NCBI GenBank assembly: GCA_030706735.1
Contig: JAUZNZ010000017.1
Location: forward strand, 45,335 to 109,334
Length of the DNA: 64,000 nt
From: Bacteroidota bacterium
Lineage (GTDB): Bacteria > Bacteroidota > Bacteroidia > Chitinophagales > Chitinophagaceae
Direction of reading: 5' to 3'
Shown here: positions 43,213 to 51,594 of the stretch, piece by piece
Numbering within the stretch: the stretch's first letter is position 1
Layout of the letters: every line of letters begins with the position of its first letter
The notes under the pieces: model-generated
Database searches by the model: none
What the model saw: the letters and a program-made list of their open reading frames with translations, nothing else
What the model was told of the DNA's origin: nothing
Made by a program: the position numbers and the translations under genes

Positions 43213-43656
43213 TCAGGATTGTTTTGGGGCCCTTCGATTGGGGTTGAAGGACTCACGACTTTCCAGTTTTCCATGCCGGCCCTGTATGGTGACGGAGGCA
43301 TTGGCCTTTTTCGCCTCCTTTCGGGCGGTGCGGACCGCCTTTTCCCTGCTATCGAAGACCTCTTCTTTTTTGTCCTTTTCCTTTTTTACTGCCCACTCCT
43401 CTCCATGGGGCACGACGTATCGATCTTCTCCGTGCTGTTTGACATCGGTGGTTCTCGAGCTGCCCGTGGCGGCTTTCGATGGTTTGCCATGATCCACAGC
43501 CCAATCTTTCGCCCGGCTGATTGCCGTGGCGATGGCGATCCCCTCGTCCATATGCTTCTCTTCCAGTAAGGCGTTGGCGATCTCAATCGCCTTATTTCGT
43601 ACGTCTTCGGGGAGATTCTTCATTGAAACCGGGTAATCTTTCTTTGTCCAAGGCAT
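43213..43656 (-). CDS. Two-domain stress-type protein (ChaB-like N-terminus, DUF2188 C-terminus)
   Basis: 147 residues. The first roughly 55 (MPWTKKDYPVSMKNLPEDVR, KAIEIANALLEEKHMDEGIA) resemble the small ChaB-like domain. A Ser/Thr linker leads to a DUF2188 domain (YVVPHGEEWAVKKEKDKKEE, VFDSREKAVRTARKEAKKAN) and a basic tail with HGKLESRESFNPNRR. DUF2188 proteins are small and frequently cluster with stress-induced genes. The neighbouring DUF2383 gene fits that company. Function unknown. Confidence 0.78.
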   Translation of the reverse strand: MPWTKKDYPVSMKNLPEDVRNKAIEIANALLEEKHMDEGIAIATAISRAKDWAVDHGKPSKAATGSSRTTDVKQHGEDRYVVPHGEEWAVKKEKDKKEEVFDSREKAVRTARKEAKKANASVTIQGRHGKLESRESFNPNRRAPKQS

Positions 43657-43695
43657 AAATGATATTTTAGATAAGATAATATTTTAGTTAAGATC

Positions 43696-44154
43696 TCAGA
43701 GCGCATTTTCGTATTGTTCCAGGCTGTCCAGCATACTGCGAATTCCATACAATTGCGATTCCAGCAGCCGACGGAGCGTCGGTTCCACCAGCCCGGCGAT
43801 AGCCAACGCGGCCTGATAGGCCAGTCGGACAGCGACCATTTCCACCTTGCAGGATTCCAGGATGATCTTATGATCTTCCCCGGCGATCTCCGTTTTTCCC
43901 CGGGCCCAGGTATTATAGACGTTCCCTCTCCTCTTATGATGTTGTGGGGCACCATCGAAAGCGGATATGCTATTGAGCAATTCCTGTTGATATTGAATGC
44001 TTTGCCGGATGGCCTCGCCAAAAATGACCTTCAGATCCGGCGCGGAACGCCCAAAATGGAAAAGCGCTTTCCGGTAATTCTCCGACCGGTCGAAATGTAC
44101 CTGGATCAGGTCATGGATGATTCGTACTGCGGTGGTGTGGCCTGCGGGTGTCAT
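43696..44154 (-). CDS. DUF2383 ferritin-like four-helix protein
   Basis: 152 residues, all helical, in the PA2169/DUF2383 pattern: IIHDLIQVHFDRSENYRKAL, IFGEAIRQSIQYQQELLNSI, ILESCKVEMVAVRLAYQAAL, LRRLLESQLYGIRSMLDSLE. Members form ferritin-like bundles; whether the metal ligands (Glu and His) are complete is uncertain, since the GAPQHHKRRGNVYNTWARGK stretch is less conserved. Encoded 39 bases upstream of the DUF2188 gene in the same direction, so probably co-expressed. Confidence 0.8.
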   Translation of the reverse strand: MTPAGHTTAVRIIHDLIQVHFDRSENYRKALFHFGRSAPDLKVIFGEAIRQSIQYQQELLNSISAFDGAPQHHKRRGNVYNTWARGKTEIAGEDHKIILESCKVEMVAVRLAYQAALAIAGLVEPTLRRLLESQLYGIRSMLDSLEQYENAL

Positions 44155-44212
44155 AACTGGAATTTGAGTGATTCGTCTCGGTTGGGAAATTCAAAAATTG
44201 TACCCGGGCGAC

Positions 44213-44611
44213 CTACTCGACCAGCAGCCGGGTGTTCAAAATGCCCATGGCTACGTAAAGAACCGGTGAGATCAGCACTTCGAGCAGGGAACCGACCAAA
44301 TTATGCAGCGGAAGGGGCAGTGAACCCCATTGCCAGGCGAGAATGCCAAAGAGGAACAGAACGAACAGGAGGAAAATATGCAAGGCGTGCCAGACCTGCA
44401 TCATCCAGGGAACCGTATATTTCCCGAGCGCATACACGCCGATAGCATATACCAGCGCCACGCAGCCCAAACCGCTGAAATGCCGGAGGATCCGGGGAAT
44501 GAAGAAATAGTAGCTGGTATCGACCAGGAAGATATTATACAGGGAATACAGGGCCAGGATCAGCAGCAAACCTCCCCAAAAGAACAATTGCCTATGACTG
44601 AGCCTGAACAT
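44213..44611 (-). CDS. Exosortase-system associated membrane protein (XrtF/XrtX type)
   Basis: 132 residues with four hydrophobic segments (LFFWGGLLLILALYSLYNIF, GLGCVALVYAIGVYALG, WHALHIFLLFVLFLFGILAW, LEVLISPVLYVAMGILN). Small membrane proteins of this size and layout are encoded next to Bacteroidota exosortases. The start lies inside the end of the exosortase gene (20-base overlap). The role is unknown; it may assist the sortase or hold its substrate. Confidence 0.75.
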   Translation of the reverse strand: MFRLSHRQLFFWGGLLLILALYSLYNIFLVDTSYYFFIPRILRHFSGLGCVALVYAIGVYALGKYTVPWMMQVWHALHIFLLFVLFLFGILAWQWGSLPLPLHNLVGSLLEVLISPVLYVAMGILNTRLLVE

Positions 44612-45185
44612 GGGTCAGCACCGGTTTATGTGTGAATATGTACCACAAAAAGAAAACAAAGCCGTATACTAAAAAGGTGAACAAATAATGATGCGAAAAA
44701 TCCAGCAGCGCCGGGGAATGGAGATAGATCAGGGTCAATCCGGCGCAACGCGCGACATTGACCAGATAGATCAGGGAGGCTCCCGTGAAAATAAAGACCA
44801 GGCGCCGCCAGGCCTTTGCCGGAAAACACAGAATAAACCCTATATACAGAACAATCAGTTCCAAGCCGTTGCATACATCGGCAATAGATAGCGCCGGTTG
44901 GCGGCCGGCGTCTATTTCCATGACGTGGTAATAATGGGCCCTCCCTTCCGGTTCGAATCGAATCGCATCCTTGGCAGTAAAGCTCTGCGAGCGTGTCACG
45001 AAATCCAGCGTGGCCGCGGCGCCCTTGCCAACCGCGAAAGTCAATGGACCATCCAATACCCTGCCTGGCAACAGGAAGAGCAGATAGACCGATTTCCAAA
45101 CGATGAACAAGACCAATGCCTTCAGCAGGAACACTCGCACCGGGCGCGGTATCGCCTTCCACTTATCAAGGATCAACATATGCAA
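44592..45185 (-). CDS. Exosortase (archaeosortase/exosortase family)
   Basis: 197 residues, polytopic. The three catalytic residues of exosortases are in order: Cys in IADVCNGLELIVLYIGFILC (about residue 105), Arg in LVNVARCAGLTLIYLHS (about 147) and His in DFSHHYLFTFLVYGF (about 168). It should cleave a C-terminal sorting signal and transfer the protein to a surface acceptor. The upstream gene, 3 bases away, codes for a protein with a fitting C-terminal signal, and the downstream gene is the associated membrane protein. Confidence 0.85.
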   Translation of the reverse strand: MHMLILDKWKAIPRPVRVFLLKALVLFIVWKSVYLLFLLPGRVLDGPLTFAVGKGAAATLDFVTRSQSFTAKDAIRFEPEGRAHYYHVMEIDAGRQPALSIADVCNGLELIVLYIGFILCFPAKAWRRLVFIFTGASLIYLVNVARCAGLTLIYLHSPALLDFSHHYLFTFLVYGFVFFLWYIFTHKPVLTHVQAQS

Positions 45186-45188
45186 ATG

Positions 45189-45512
45189 CTAAAGTGCGGG
45201 TGCGGACTTGCCCGCCGCCACCTTCCAAATGCCAAAACCGATCCCGGCAACCAGCAATATGGCCATTCCGCCATTGAGGGGAACATTCGGTCCTGATGCG
45301 GGATCGGCGCTATGAGGTCCGCGCCTCCTGCCAAAATCCGTTCTCGACTCGTATTCATGCATGCGCATGACGCGGCTACTATTCTCTTCAGCCCAGGTTG
45401 GACCGTGATGATGAGGATCATTGCCATAGGGACTATTGGCAAGGGCCCGAATGCCTGGAAGGGCAGCCAGGAAGATCAAGGTGGTAAAAAGGCAGCGTGC
45501 AACTGTTTTCAT
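45189..45512 (-). CDS. Probable exosortase substrate with PLNGG-type C-terminal sorting signal
   Basis: 107 residues: a signal peptide (MKTVARCLFTTLIFLAALPG), a short hydrophilic middle with a His/Arg-rich part (DPHHHGPTWAEENSSRVMRM, GRRRGPHSADP), and a C-terminus PNVPLNGGMAILLVAGIGFG followed by basic residues (KVAAGKS). This motif, helix and basic tail order is a sorting signal like the PIDGG-type used with Bacteroidota exosortases. It is the first gene of the cassette, 3 bases before the exosortase. The mature domain is only about 55 residues. Confidence 0.7.
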   Translation of the reverse strand: MKTVARCLFTTLIFLAALPGIRALANSPYGNDPHHHGPTWAEENSSRVMRMHEYESRTDFGRRRGPHSADPASGPNVPLNGGMAILLVAGIGFGIWKVAAGKSAPAL

Positions 45513-45738
45513 AACGAGAATTTTTATAACTGTTTAACTGATGACCGTCTTATGAATGCAATTCACTTGCCACCGGTCCAGAACCGGGAAGGGCCCCGAA
45601 ACGCCTGTTCCTGAGGTATGGAAGTCTCATTGCGGAATATTTTCTACAGCAGGCCGCCGTGAGAAATATTTGTTTAATCCTTTCTATTTCAATAAATTTA
45701 AAGACCATTCAAAACCTATTATTCAAGTCAGCCATAAC
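45513..45738. other. Divergent intergenic region between the exosortase cassette and the TonB operon
   Basis: About 226 bases that should hold both promoters. An in-frame extension of the forward gene reaches 45556 but has no signal peptide and looks untranslated. No TAnnTTTG match with good placement was seen. Confidence 0.35.
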
Positions 45739-46470
45739 ATGATTGCTTTTAGGAAGCTTTGCGTACTCTGCCTGATTCAGACCCTTTGGGCGCTCCCCTT
45801 TTCCGCATGCGCTCAGCAAAATGCAGGTACGGGAAGTTTCGCCCCATCGGACGACAGCGTAAGAAGGGGCTATATTCGGTCGTCCGGGCCCGATCTCCCT
45901 TTGTATATTGGCCAGGAATACATACCCAACGGGCGTAGGACCAAGGGCTTTCCTTTTTTCCAGTCTAACGAGCCCCTGCCCGGTTCACTTTACTACAATG
46001 ACGCACACTATAACAAGGTGGATATCCAGTATGACCTCGTGCTTGACGGGGTGGTCATCAGCAATTTCAGCGGCGACGGACGGATCGAATTGGTCAGGGA
46101 TAAGCTCCTGAATTTCACTATGGGGGGACATCATTTCGTCTATTTGTGCCCGTCAAAGTCTGCCATCAAAGCAGGCTATTATGACCAATTGTACAAGGGG
46201 GGCGTATCGGCCTTTGCCCGGTACGAAAAGAAGCTCGTATTTCCCTCGAACCTGGAGGATCAGCCCAGGTATGACGATTATCATTATTACTATGTGGAAA
46301 TGGGCGGCGCATACTATGAAGTAGGCTCGAAAGGCGCATTGCTCGATCTGTTCAGGGACAAAAAAGAAGAACTAAAAAAATACATCCGGGGGAACCGAAT
46401 AAATTTCAGCCGGGATTGGGAAGCGGCATTGGTCAAAACCACGGCATATTACGATGAACTAAAAAAATGA
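45739..46470 (+). CDS. Secreted protein of unknown function, first gene of the second TonB operon
   Basis: 243 residues from the ATG at 45739 (MIAFRKLCVLCLIQTLWALP, signal peptide ending near ACAQ). The mature part has PLYIGQEYIPNGRRTKGFPF, YNDAHYNKVDIQYDLVLDGV and a C-terminal helix (FRDKKEELKKYIRGNRINFS). I recognise no family. It stops one base before the TonB receptor start, so translation is coupled. Its role is presumably linked to that receptor, as a secreted helper or ligand-related protein. Confidence 0.65.
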   Translation: MIAFRKLCVLCLIQTLWALPFSACAQQNAGTGSFAPSDDSVRRGYIRSSGPDLPLYIGQEYIPNGRRTKGFPFFQSNEPLPGSLYYNDAHYNKVDIQYDLVLDGVVISNFSGDGRIELVRDKLLNFTMGGHHFVYLCPSKSAIKAGYYDQLYKGGVSAFARYEKKLVFPSNLEDQPRYDDYHYYYVEMGGAYYEVGSKGALLDLFRDKKEELKKYIRGNRINFSRDWEAALVKTTAYYDELKK

Positions 46471-46471
46471 T

Positions 46472-49246
46472 ATGCGACATTCCGGCCTGCACGCATCCCT
46501 CTTCGTCCTTTCCTTAACCCTTATTACAAGCGCCCATGGCCAGGATAAGCGGATCAGCGGCGATTTTCAGGGAATACCTTTCAGTCAGTTGGTGAGCAAG
46601 ATGGCAGCGGCTTCGGGATACACTTTCTATTACGATCCTGCGGAAACGGACAGCCTCGTCATTCATGTTACCGTAGAACACGCGACCCTGCCCGAACTGC
46701 TAGACCTGGTATTTCGCGGCACCGATCTTCATTATGCCATCGATCCGGCGGGCCGCGTATTTATAAGCAAACTGTTCGTCATACAAACCCAATTGCCGGC
46801 CGAGGCGACCAGGCAGGACGGACCTCCCATCTCCATCCCAGGCGATCCAACCCAAAAGCAGGAAGAGGATCCATCCTCCAAACATATCCTGAAGGCCATA
46901 GAGGAGAATAAGCTGATCGAGATCGGAAGGAAAGACGGCAAGGCGTTACAAGGCAAGGCCACCCTGGCCGGTTACATCAGGGATGCCAAGACCGGCGAGG
47001 CCATCGTCGGGGCTTCGGTTTATGCCGATAGCTCCACACGTGTCGTCATCACCGATCAGTTCGGATATTATTCCCTCACCTTGCCGAGGGGGCGTCATGT
47101 GATCCGTATCAGCAGCCAGGGTATGAAGGATACCCGGAGACAAGTCCTTGTTTATGGCGACGGAAAGCTGAGCGTCGATATGCAGGAATTCATAGCCAGC
47201 CTGAAGACCGTTATCGTGTCGGCGGAAAAAACCTCCAATACGCGAAGCACCCAAATGGGAGTGAACCGGTTGAACATCAAGACCATCAAACAGGTACCGG
47301 TCGTCTTCGGGGAAACGGACATCCTGAAGGTCGTCCTGACGCTTCCCGGCGTGACTTCGGTCGGAGAGGCCAGCAACGGGTTCAATGTCCGGGGAGGGTC
47401 CACCGATCAGAACCTGATCCTCTTCGATGAGGCGACGATTTACAATCCAAGTCATTTATTCGGTTTTTTCTCGGCTTTCAACGCCGACGTTGTAAAAGGC
47501 ATTGAACTATATAAGAGTGCGATCCCGGAGAAATACGGCGGACGCCTTTCGTCGGTGCTGGACGTATCGATGCTGGACGGGAACAGCAAAAAATGGACGG
47601 GATCGGGAGGGATCGGCCCGCTCACCAGCCGGTTCTTCATCGAAGGCCCGCTGGTAAAAGATAAGACCTCGATGGTCGCTTCGGTAAGGACGACCTATTC
47701 GGACTGGGTGCTCCGGACCATTCCGAACAATGCATACAGCAACAGCACGACGGGTTTTTCGGATGCCAACCTGCGGATCACGCACATGATCGACCAGAAG
47801 AACTCGATCTATGTGATGGGGTATTTCAGTACGGACCACTTCAATCTGAATACCGATTCCGTCTATCATTATAGCAACCAAAATGGCAATATAAAGTGGA
47901 AGCATATCTTTTCCAATAAATCGAATGCGCTGATCACGGCCGGAATGGATCGCTACCAATACAGCGTGTCCGATCCCCGGAGCGGTACAAGCGCATACAA
48001 ACTGGGCTTCGATATCAACCAGACCTATCTCCGGGCGGATTTTAATTATTTACCCGGCAACAAGCATATTTTCAACTATGGGGTGAACAGCATTTATTAC
48101 AAACTGCATCCGGGATCTTATGAACCCGTGGGAGCGAAGTCCCTGGTTGTCCCCAATACCGTGGCCGCCGAACAAGCCCTCGAGAGCGCCATTTATGCGG
48201 GAGACCAGTATTCGGTGTCCCAGAAACTAGCTATTAATGCCGGCGTGCGCTGGTCTGTTTTCAATTACCTGGGAACGCACCAGGAATATGAATATGCGCC
48301 GGGGTTCCCAAAGCAAACTACGACGATCACCGACTCCATCTTCTACGGATCAGGAAAGGTCATCAAGACCTATGCGGCGCCCGAAATCAGAATATCTGCC
48401 CGATACCAGTTGGGTAAGGATGCGTCCGTCAAGGCCAGCTTTAACACGACCCGCCAATACATCCATATGTTGTCCAATACCGTGGCCGTTTCCCCTACCG
48501 ACATCTGGAAATTGAGCGATCCCCATATCAAGCCCCAGCAGGGTCTTCAGTACTCCCTGGGTTACTACCGGAACTTTTCGGCAAATACGATCGAGACGTC
48601 GGTCGAAGTTTATTATAAACAGATCGGCGATTACCTGGACTATAAGAGCGGAGCCAGCCTGGTCTTAAATCACCATATCGAGACGGACGTCCTGACCACG
48701 AAGGGTAAGGCCTATGGCGTCGAGCTGCTTGTCAAGAAGGCCTCAGGAAGGCTTAATGGCTGGTTCAGCTATGCCTTTTCGAGAACCTTTCTCAAACAGG
48801 ACGATCCGCTGGCGGGTGAATCGATCAATAATGGGAAATACTACCCCGCCAGTTTCGATAAGCCGCACAATGTGAACTTCATCGGAAACTACCGGTTCTC
48901 CCATCGGTACAGCGTTTCGCTGAACATCGTCTACAGCACGGGCCGGCCCATCACCTTACCCCTGTCCGTCTTCCAGCTCGGCGGGACGACGGGCCTTTTC
49001 TATTCGGAGCGGAACCAGTACCGGATCCCGGACTATTTCCGGACCGATCTGTCCGTCAATATTGACGGGAATCACCGTATAAAGAAGCTTACCCATAATT
49101 TCTGGTCCGCCGGCGTCTACAACCTAACCGGCAGGCAAAACCCTTATTCCGTGTACTTCACCCAGGAGAACGGGCAGGTTAAGGGATATAAGCTATCGAT
49201 CTTCGGGGCGCCCATCCCGTTCATCACGTATAATATCAAATTCTAG
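46472..49246 (+). CDS. TonB-dependent receptor with STN and carboxypeptidase-like domains
   Basis: 924 residues: signal peptide (ASLFVLSLTLITSAHGQ), STN domain (about 25-100, ISGDFQGIPFSQLVSKMAAA), linker, carboxypeptidase-regulatory domain (about 165-245, LAGYIRDAKTGEAIVGASVY), plug (about 260-370, FGETDILKVVLTLPGVTSVG and NVRGGSTDQNLILFDEATIY), then the barrel to the last residue (FITYNIKF). It is a signalling-type receptor but no sigma/FecR pair is in this operon, so its STN may answer to a distant regulator. Followed by two DUF4249 lipoproteins after 3 bases. Confidence 0.93.
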   Translation: MRHSGLHASLFVLSLTLITSAHGQDKRISGDFQGIPFSQLVSKMAAASGYTFYYDPAETDSLVIHVTVEHATLPELLDLVFRGTDLHYAIDPAGRVFISKLFVIQTQLPAEATRQDGPPISIPGDPTQKQEEDPSSKHILKAIEENKLIEIGRKDGKALQGKATLAGYIRDAKTGEAIVGASVYADSSTRVVITDQFGYYSLTLPRGRHVIRISSQGMKDTRRQVLVYGDGKLSVDMQEFIASLKTVIVSAEKTSNTRSTQMGVNRLNIKTIKQVPVVFGETDILKVVLTLPGVTSVGEASNGFNVRGGSTDQNLILFDEATIYNPSHLFGFFSAFNADVVKGIELYKSAIPEKYGGRLSSVLDVSMLDGNSKKWTGSGGIGPLTSRFFIEGPLVKDKTSMVASVRTTYSDWVLRTIPNNAYSNSTTGFSDANLRITHMIDQKNSIYVMGYFSTDHFNLNTDSVYHYSNQNGNIKWKHIFSNKSNALITAGMDRYQYSVSDPRSGTSAYKLGFDINQTYLRADFNYLPGNKHIFNYGVNSIYYKLHPGSYEPVGAKSLVVPNTVAAEQALESAIYAGDQYSVSQKLAINAGVRWSVFNYLGTHQEYEYAPGFPKQTTTITDSIFYGSGKVIKTYAAPEIRISARYQLGKDASVKASFNTTRQYIHMLSNTVAVSPTDIWKLSDPHIKPQQGLQYSLGYYRNFSANTIETSVEVYYKQIGDYLDYKSGASLVLNHHIETDVLTTKGKAYGVELLVKKASGRLNGWFSYAFSRTFLKQDDPLAGESINNGKYYPASFDKPHNVNFIGNYRFSHRYSVSLNIVYSTGRPITLPLSVFQLGGTTGLFYSERNQYRIPDYFRTDLSVNIDGNHRIKKLTHNFWSAGVYNLTGRQNPYSVYFTQENGQVKGYKLSIFGAPIPFITYNIKF

Positions 49247-49249
49247 ACG

Positions 49250-50398
49250 ATGCACAAGCCTTCCCGGATAGCCTGGTTCGTTCTGTGCATGGTCCTCTGC
49301 CAGACCGGTTGCAAACAAATCTATGAACCGCCTGCGATAAAAGCCAACAATGACTACCTGGTGGTCGATGGCTTTATCAATATCGGGCCGGGAGCGGTTA
49401 CTTCGATCAATCTGAACCGCACGCGAAGATTGACGGATACGACCGCCACAGGCATTCCCGAACTGGGCGCGCAGGTAAGCATCCTGAGCAATACGGGCGC
49501 TGCCTTTGCTTTACAGGATACGGCCCACAAGGGCATCTATGTAAGCCAGCCACTGGCGCTGGATATCAGCCGGCAGTATCGTATTGCCGTAACCACGTCC
49601 GATGGGCGAAAGTATCAATCGGACCTGGTGAGCTGCAAACCGTCCCCGTCTATCGACAGCATTACGTGGGAGCAGCCTTTTAACCTGACGTTTTTTGTCA
49701 GCACGCATGACGTCGATGCAAAGACCCGCTTTTATCGATGGGATTATATCGAGACCTGGGAGCATGACGCGCCGCTGCAGACGCCCTGGGGCGTTAAGGA
49801 TGGGATGATCTTCGCCGTGGATTCCACAACGCAGAAAGCGCAGTGCTGGACGACGGTCCAATCCACTTCCGTCATGGTCGACAATTCAACGGCGCTTAGC
49901 CAGGACCTCGTCGAAAAATTTCCACTTTATACCATTCCCTATGGGGACTCCAGGCTGGATGTCAAATACAGCGTGCTGGTGCGGCAATTTGCGCTGACCG
50001 AGGATGCCTACAATTACTGGGTACTCATCGAAAAGACCTCCCAGGGTCTGGGAACCTTATTCGACCTGCAGCCCACACAGCTCCACGGGAATATTCACTG
50101 CATCAGTAATCCGTCCGAGCCGGTGATCGGTTTCATGAGCGCCACATCGGTTCAACAGGAGCGGCTTTTTCTTTATAATACCAACCTGTCGAATTGGCCG
50201 CACAATTCGCCGGGGTTCGGGTGTGATACCACGGAAATCCCGCAGAACCCCGTCGATTTCCGGATCTATAATTTCGCGGATACATTCTATGCACCTTATT
50301 ATTTTATCAGCAACGGTCCGCTTGTCCTTGCATCGCGGGTCTGCCTGGATTGCACGCTATTCGGGGGGAACAATGTGAGGCCGCCCTATTGGCCCTAA
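49250..50398 (+). CDS. DUF4249 lipoprotein (first copy)
   Basis: 382 residues with a lipoprotein signal (FVLCMVLCQTGCKQIYEPPA, Cys near 24). The DUF4249 fold follows: NDYLVVDGFINIGPGAVTSI near the N-terminus and Ig-like/beta modules, ending LASRVCLDCTLFGGNNVRPP. It is paired with the TonB receptor as in other Bacteroidota operons, probably as a surface lipoprotein partner. The Cys pair near the end (CLDCTLFGG) is shared with the next gene. Confidence 0.9.
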   Translation: MHKPSRIAWFVLCMVLCQTGCKQIYEPPAIKANNDYLVVDGFINIGPGAVTSINLNRTRRLTDTTATGIPELGAQVSILSNTGAAFALQDTAHKGIYVSQPLALDISRQYRIAVTTSDGRKYQSDLVSCKPSPSIDSITWEQPFNLTFFVSTHDVDAKTRFYRWDYIETWEHDAPLQTPWGVKDGMIFAVDSTTQKAQCWTTVQSTSVMVDNSTALSQDLVEKFPLYTIPYGDSRLDVKYSVLVRQFALTEDAYNYWVLIEKTSQGLGTLFDLQPTQLHGNIHCISNPSEPVIGFMSATSVQQERLFLYNTNLSNWPHNSPGFGCDTTEIPQNPVDFRIYNFADTFYAPYYFISNGPLVLASRVCLDCTLFGGNNVRPPYWP

Positions 50399-50401
50399 AC
50401 T

Positions 50402-51580
50402 ATGCGATCAACCATTATGCAGATGATCAACGATATGCGGAATATGTCCAGGATCCTCTTAGCAGGTTTCCTGGTACTATACCTGGGGGATTGCAAGCAG
50501 GCTTATGAACCGCCGGCCATCAGGGGAGGAAATGACTACCTGGTCGTTGACGGCTTCATCAACGTGGCTCCCGGCTCCGTGACGACGATCGATCTGAACA
50601 GGGCCAGGAGGTTATCGGACAGCACAGCCGTGGGGATCCCGGAACTTAATGCCCAGGTGGCCATCCAAAGCAAGGGGGGAAGCAGCTGGCCTTTACAGGA
50701 TGCGGGGCATAACGGCTATTATGTCAGCCAGCCCCTGACCCTGGATATTTCGCAGACCTACCGGCTCTCGGTAACAACAGCCGATGGGCGAAAATATCTG
50801 TCCGATCCCGTCCCGTGCAAACCGACGCCTCCGATCGACAGCATTACCTGGAGCCAGCCCAATGACCTTACTTTTTCCATCAGCACCCATGACGTCGCGG
50901 CGAAGACGCACTATTACCGGTGGGACTATATCGAAACCTGGCAGCATGATGCGGCGCTCCAAACGCCATGGGGAGTGAACAACGGGCATATCTATGCCAC
51001 GGACTCCACGACCCAACGCTCCCACTGCTGGACCGTCTTGCATTCGACCCAGGTGATGCTCGACAATACGAGCGCGCTCAGCCAGGACCTGGTCGACAAA
51101 TTCCCGATCTATACCATTCCGTTCGGGGATTCCAGGCTGGATATCAAATACCGCATACACGTCAGGCAATATGCGCTGACGTCCGACGCTTATTCCTATT
51201 GGCTCCAGATCCAAAAAACCTCGCAAGGCCTGGGAACGCTATTCGACCTGCAGCCGGCGCAACTGATCGGAAACGTACACTGCCTTACCAATCCGGCGGA
51301 GCCGGTCATCGGCTATGTCAGCGCCAGTACTTTGCAGGAGGATTCATTGTTCCTCTACAATACCAACCTTCATTACTGGACGCACAACTCGCCCGGTTTC
51401 GGCTGCGACACGCTCGGCATACCGGCAGATCCCAATGACTTCAGCAATTATACTTACGCAGATACCAATTGGGCGCCTTATTATTTTGACGGACCCACTA
51501 CCCTGATCCTGGCCTCCAAAATATGTCTGGATTGCCTGGAACTTGGAGGTACTACCACGAGACCGCCCAACTGGCCATAA
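50402..51580 (+). CDS. DUF4249 lipoprotein (second, tandem copy)
   Basis: 392 residues, 3 bases after its paralogue and very similar along the length (NDYLVVDGFINVAPGSVTTI, DYIETWQHDAALQTPWGVNN, ending CLDCLELGGTTTRPPNWP). The signal (RILLAGFLVLYLGDCKQAYE) has Asp next to the Cys, an atypical lipobox position that may affect sorting. An internal ATG (MRNMSRILL) is an alternative start. This is a clear gene duplication; the copies have diverged mostly in ligand-facing loops by eye. Confidence 0.9.
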   Translation: MRSTIMQMINDMRNMSRILLAGFLVLYLGDCKQAYEPPAIRGGNDYLVVDGFINVAPGSVTTIDLNRARRLSDSTAVGIPELNAQVAIQSKGGSSWPLQDAGHNGYYVSQPLTLDISQTYRLSVTTADGRKYLSDPVPCKPTPPIDSITWSQPNDLTFSISTHDVAAKTHYYRWDYIETWQHDAALQTPWGVNNGHIYATDSTTQRSHCWTVLHSTQVMLDNTSALSQDLVDKFPIYTIPFGDSRLDIKYRIHVRQYALTSDAYSYWLQIQKTSQGLGTLFDLQPAQLIGNVHCLTNPAEPVIGYVSASTLQEDSLFLYNTNLHYWTHNSPGFGCDTLGIPADPNDFSNYTYADTNWAPYYFDGPTTLILASKICLDCLELGGTTTRPPNWP

Positions 51581-51594
51581 CAAAGCTTAAAACC

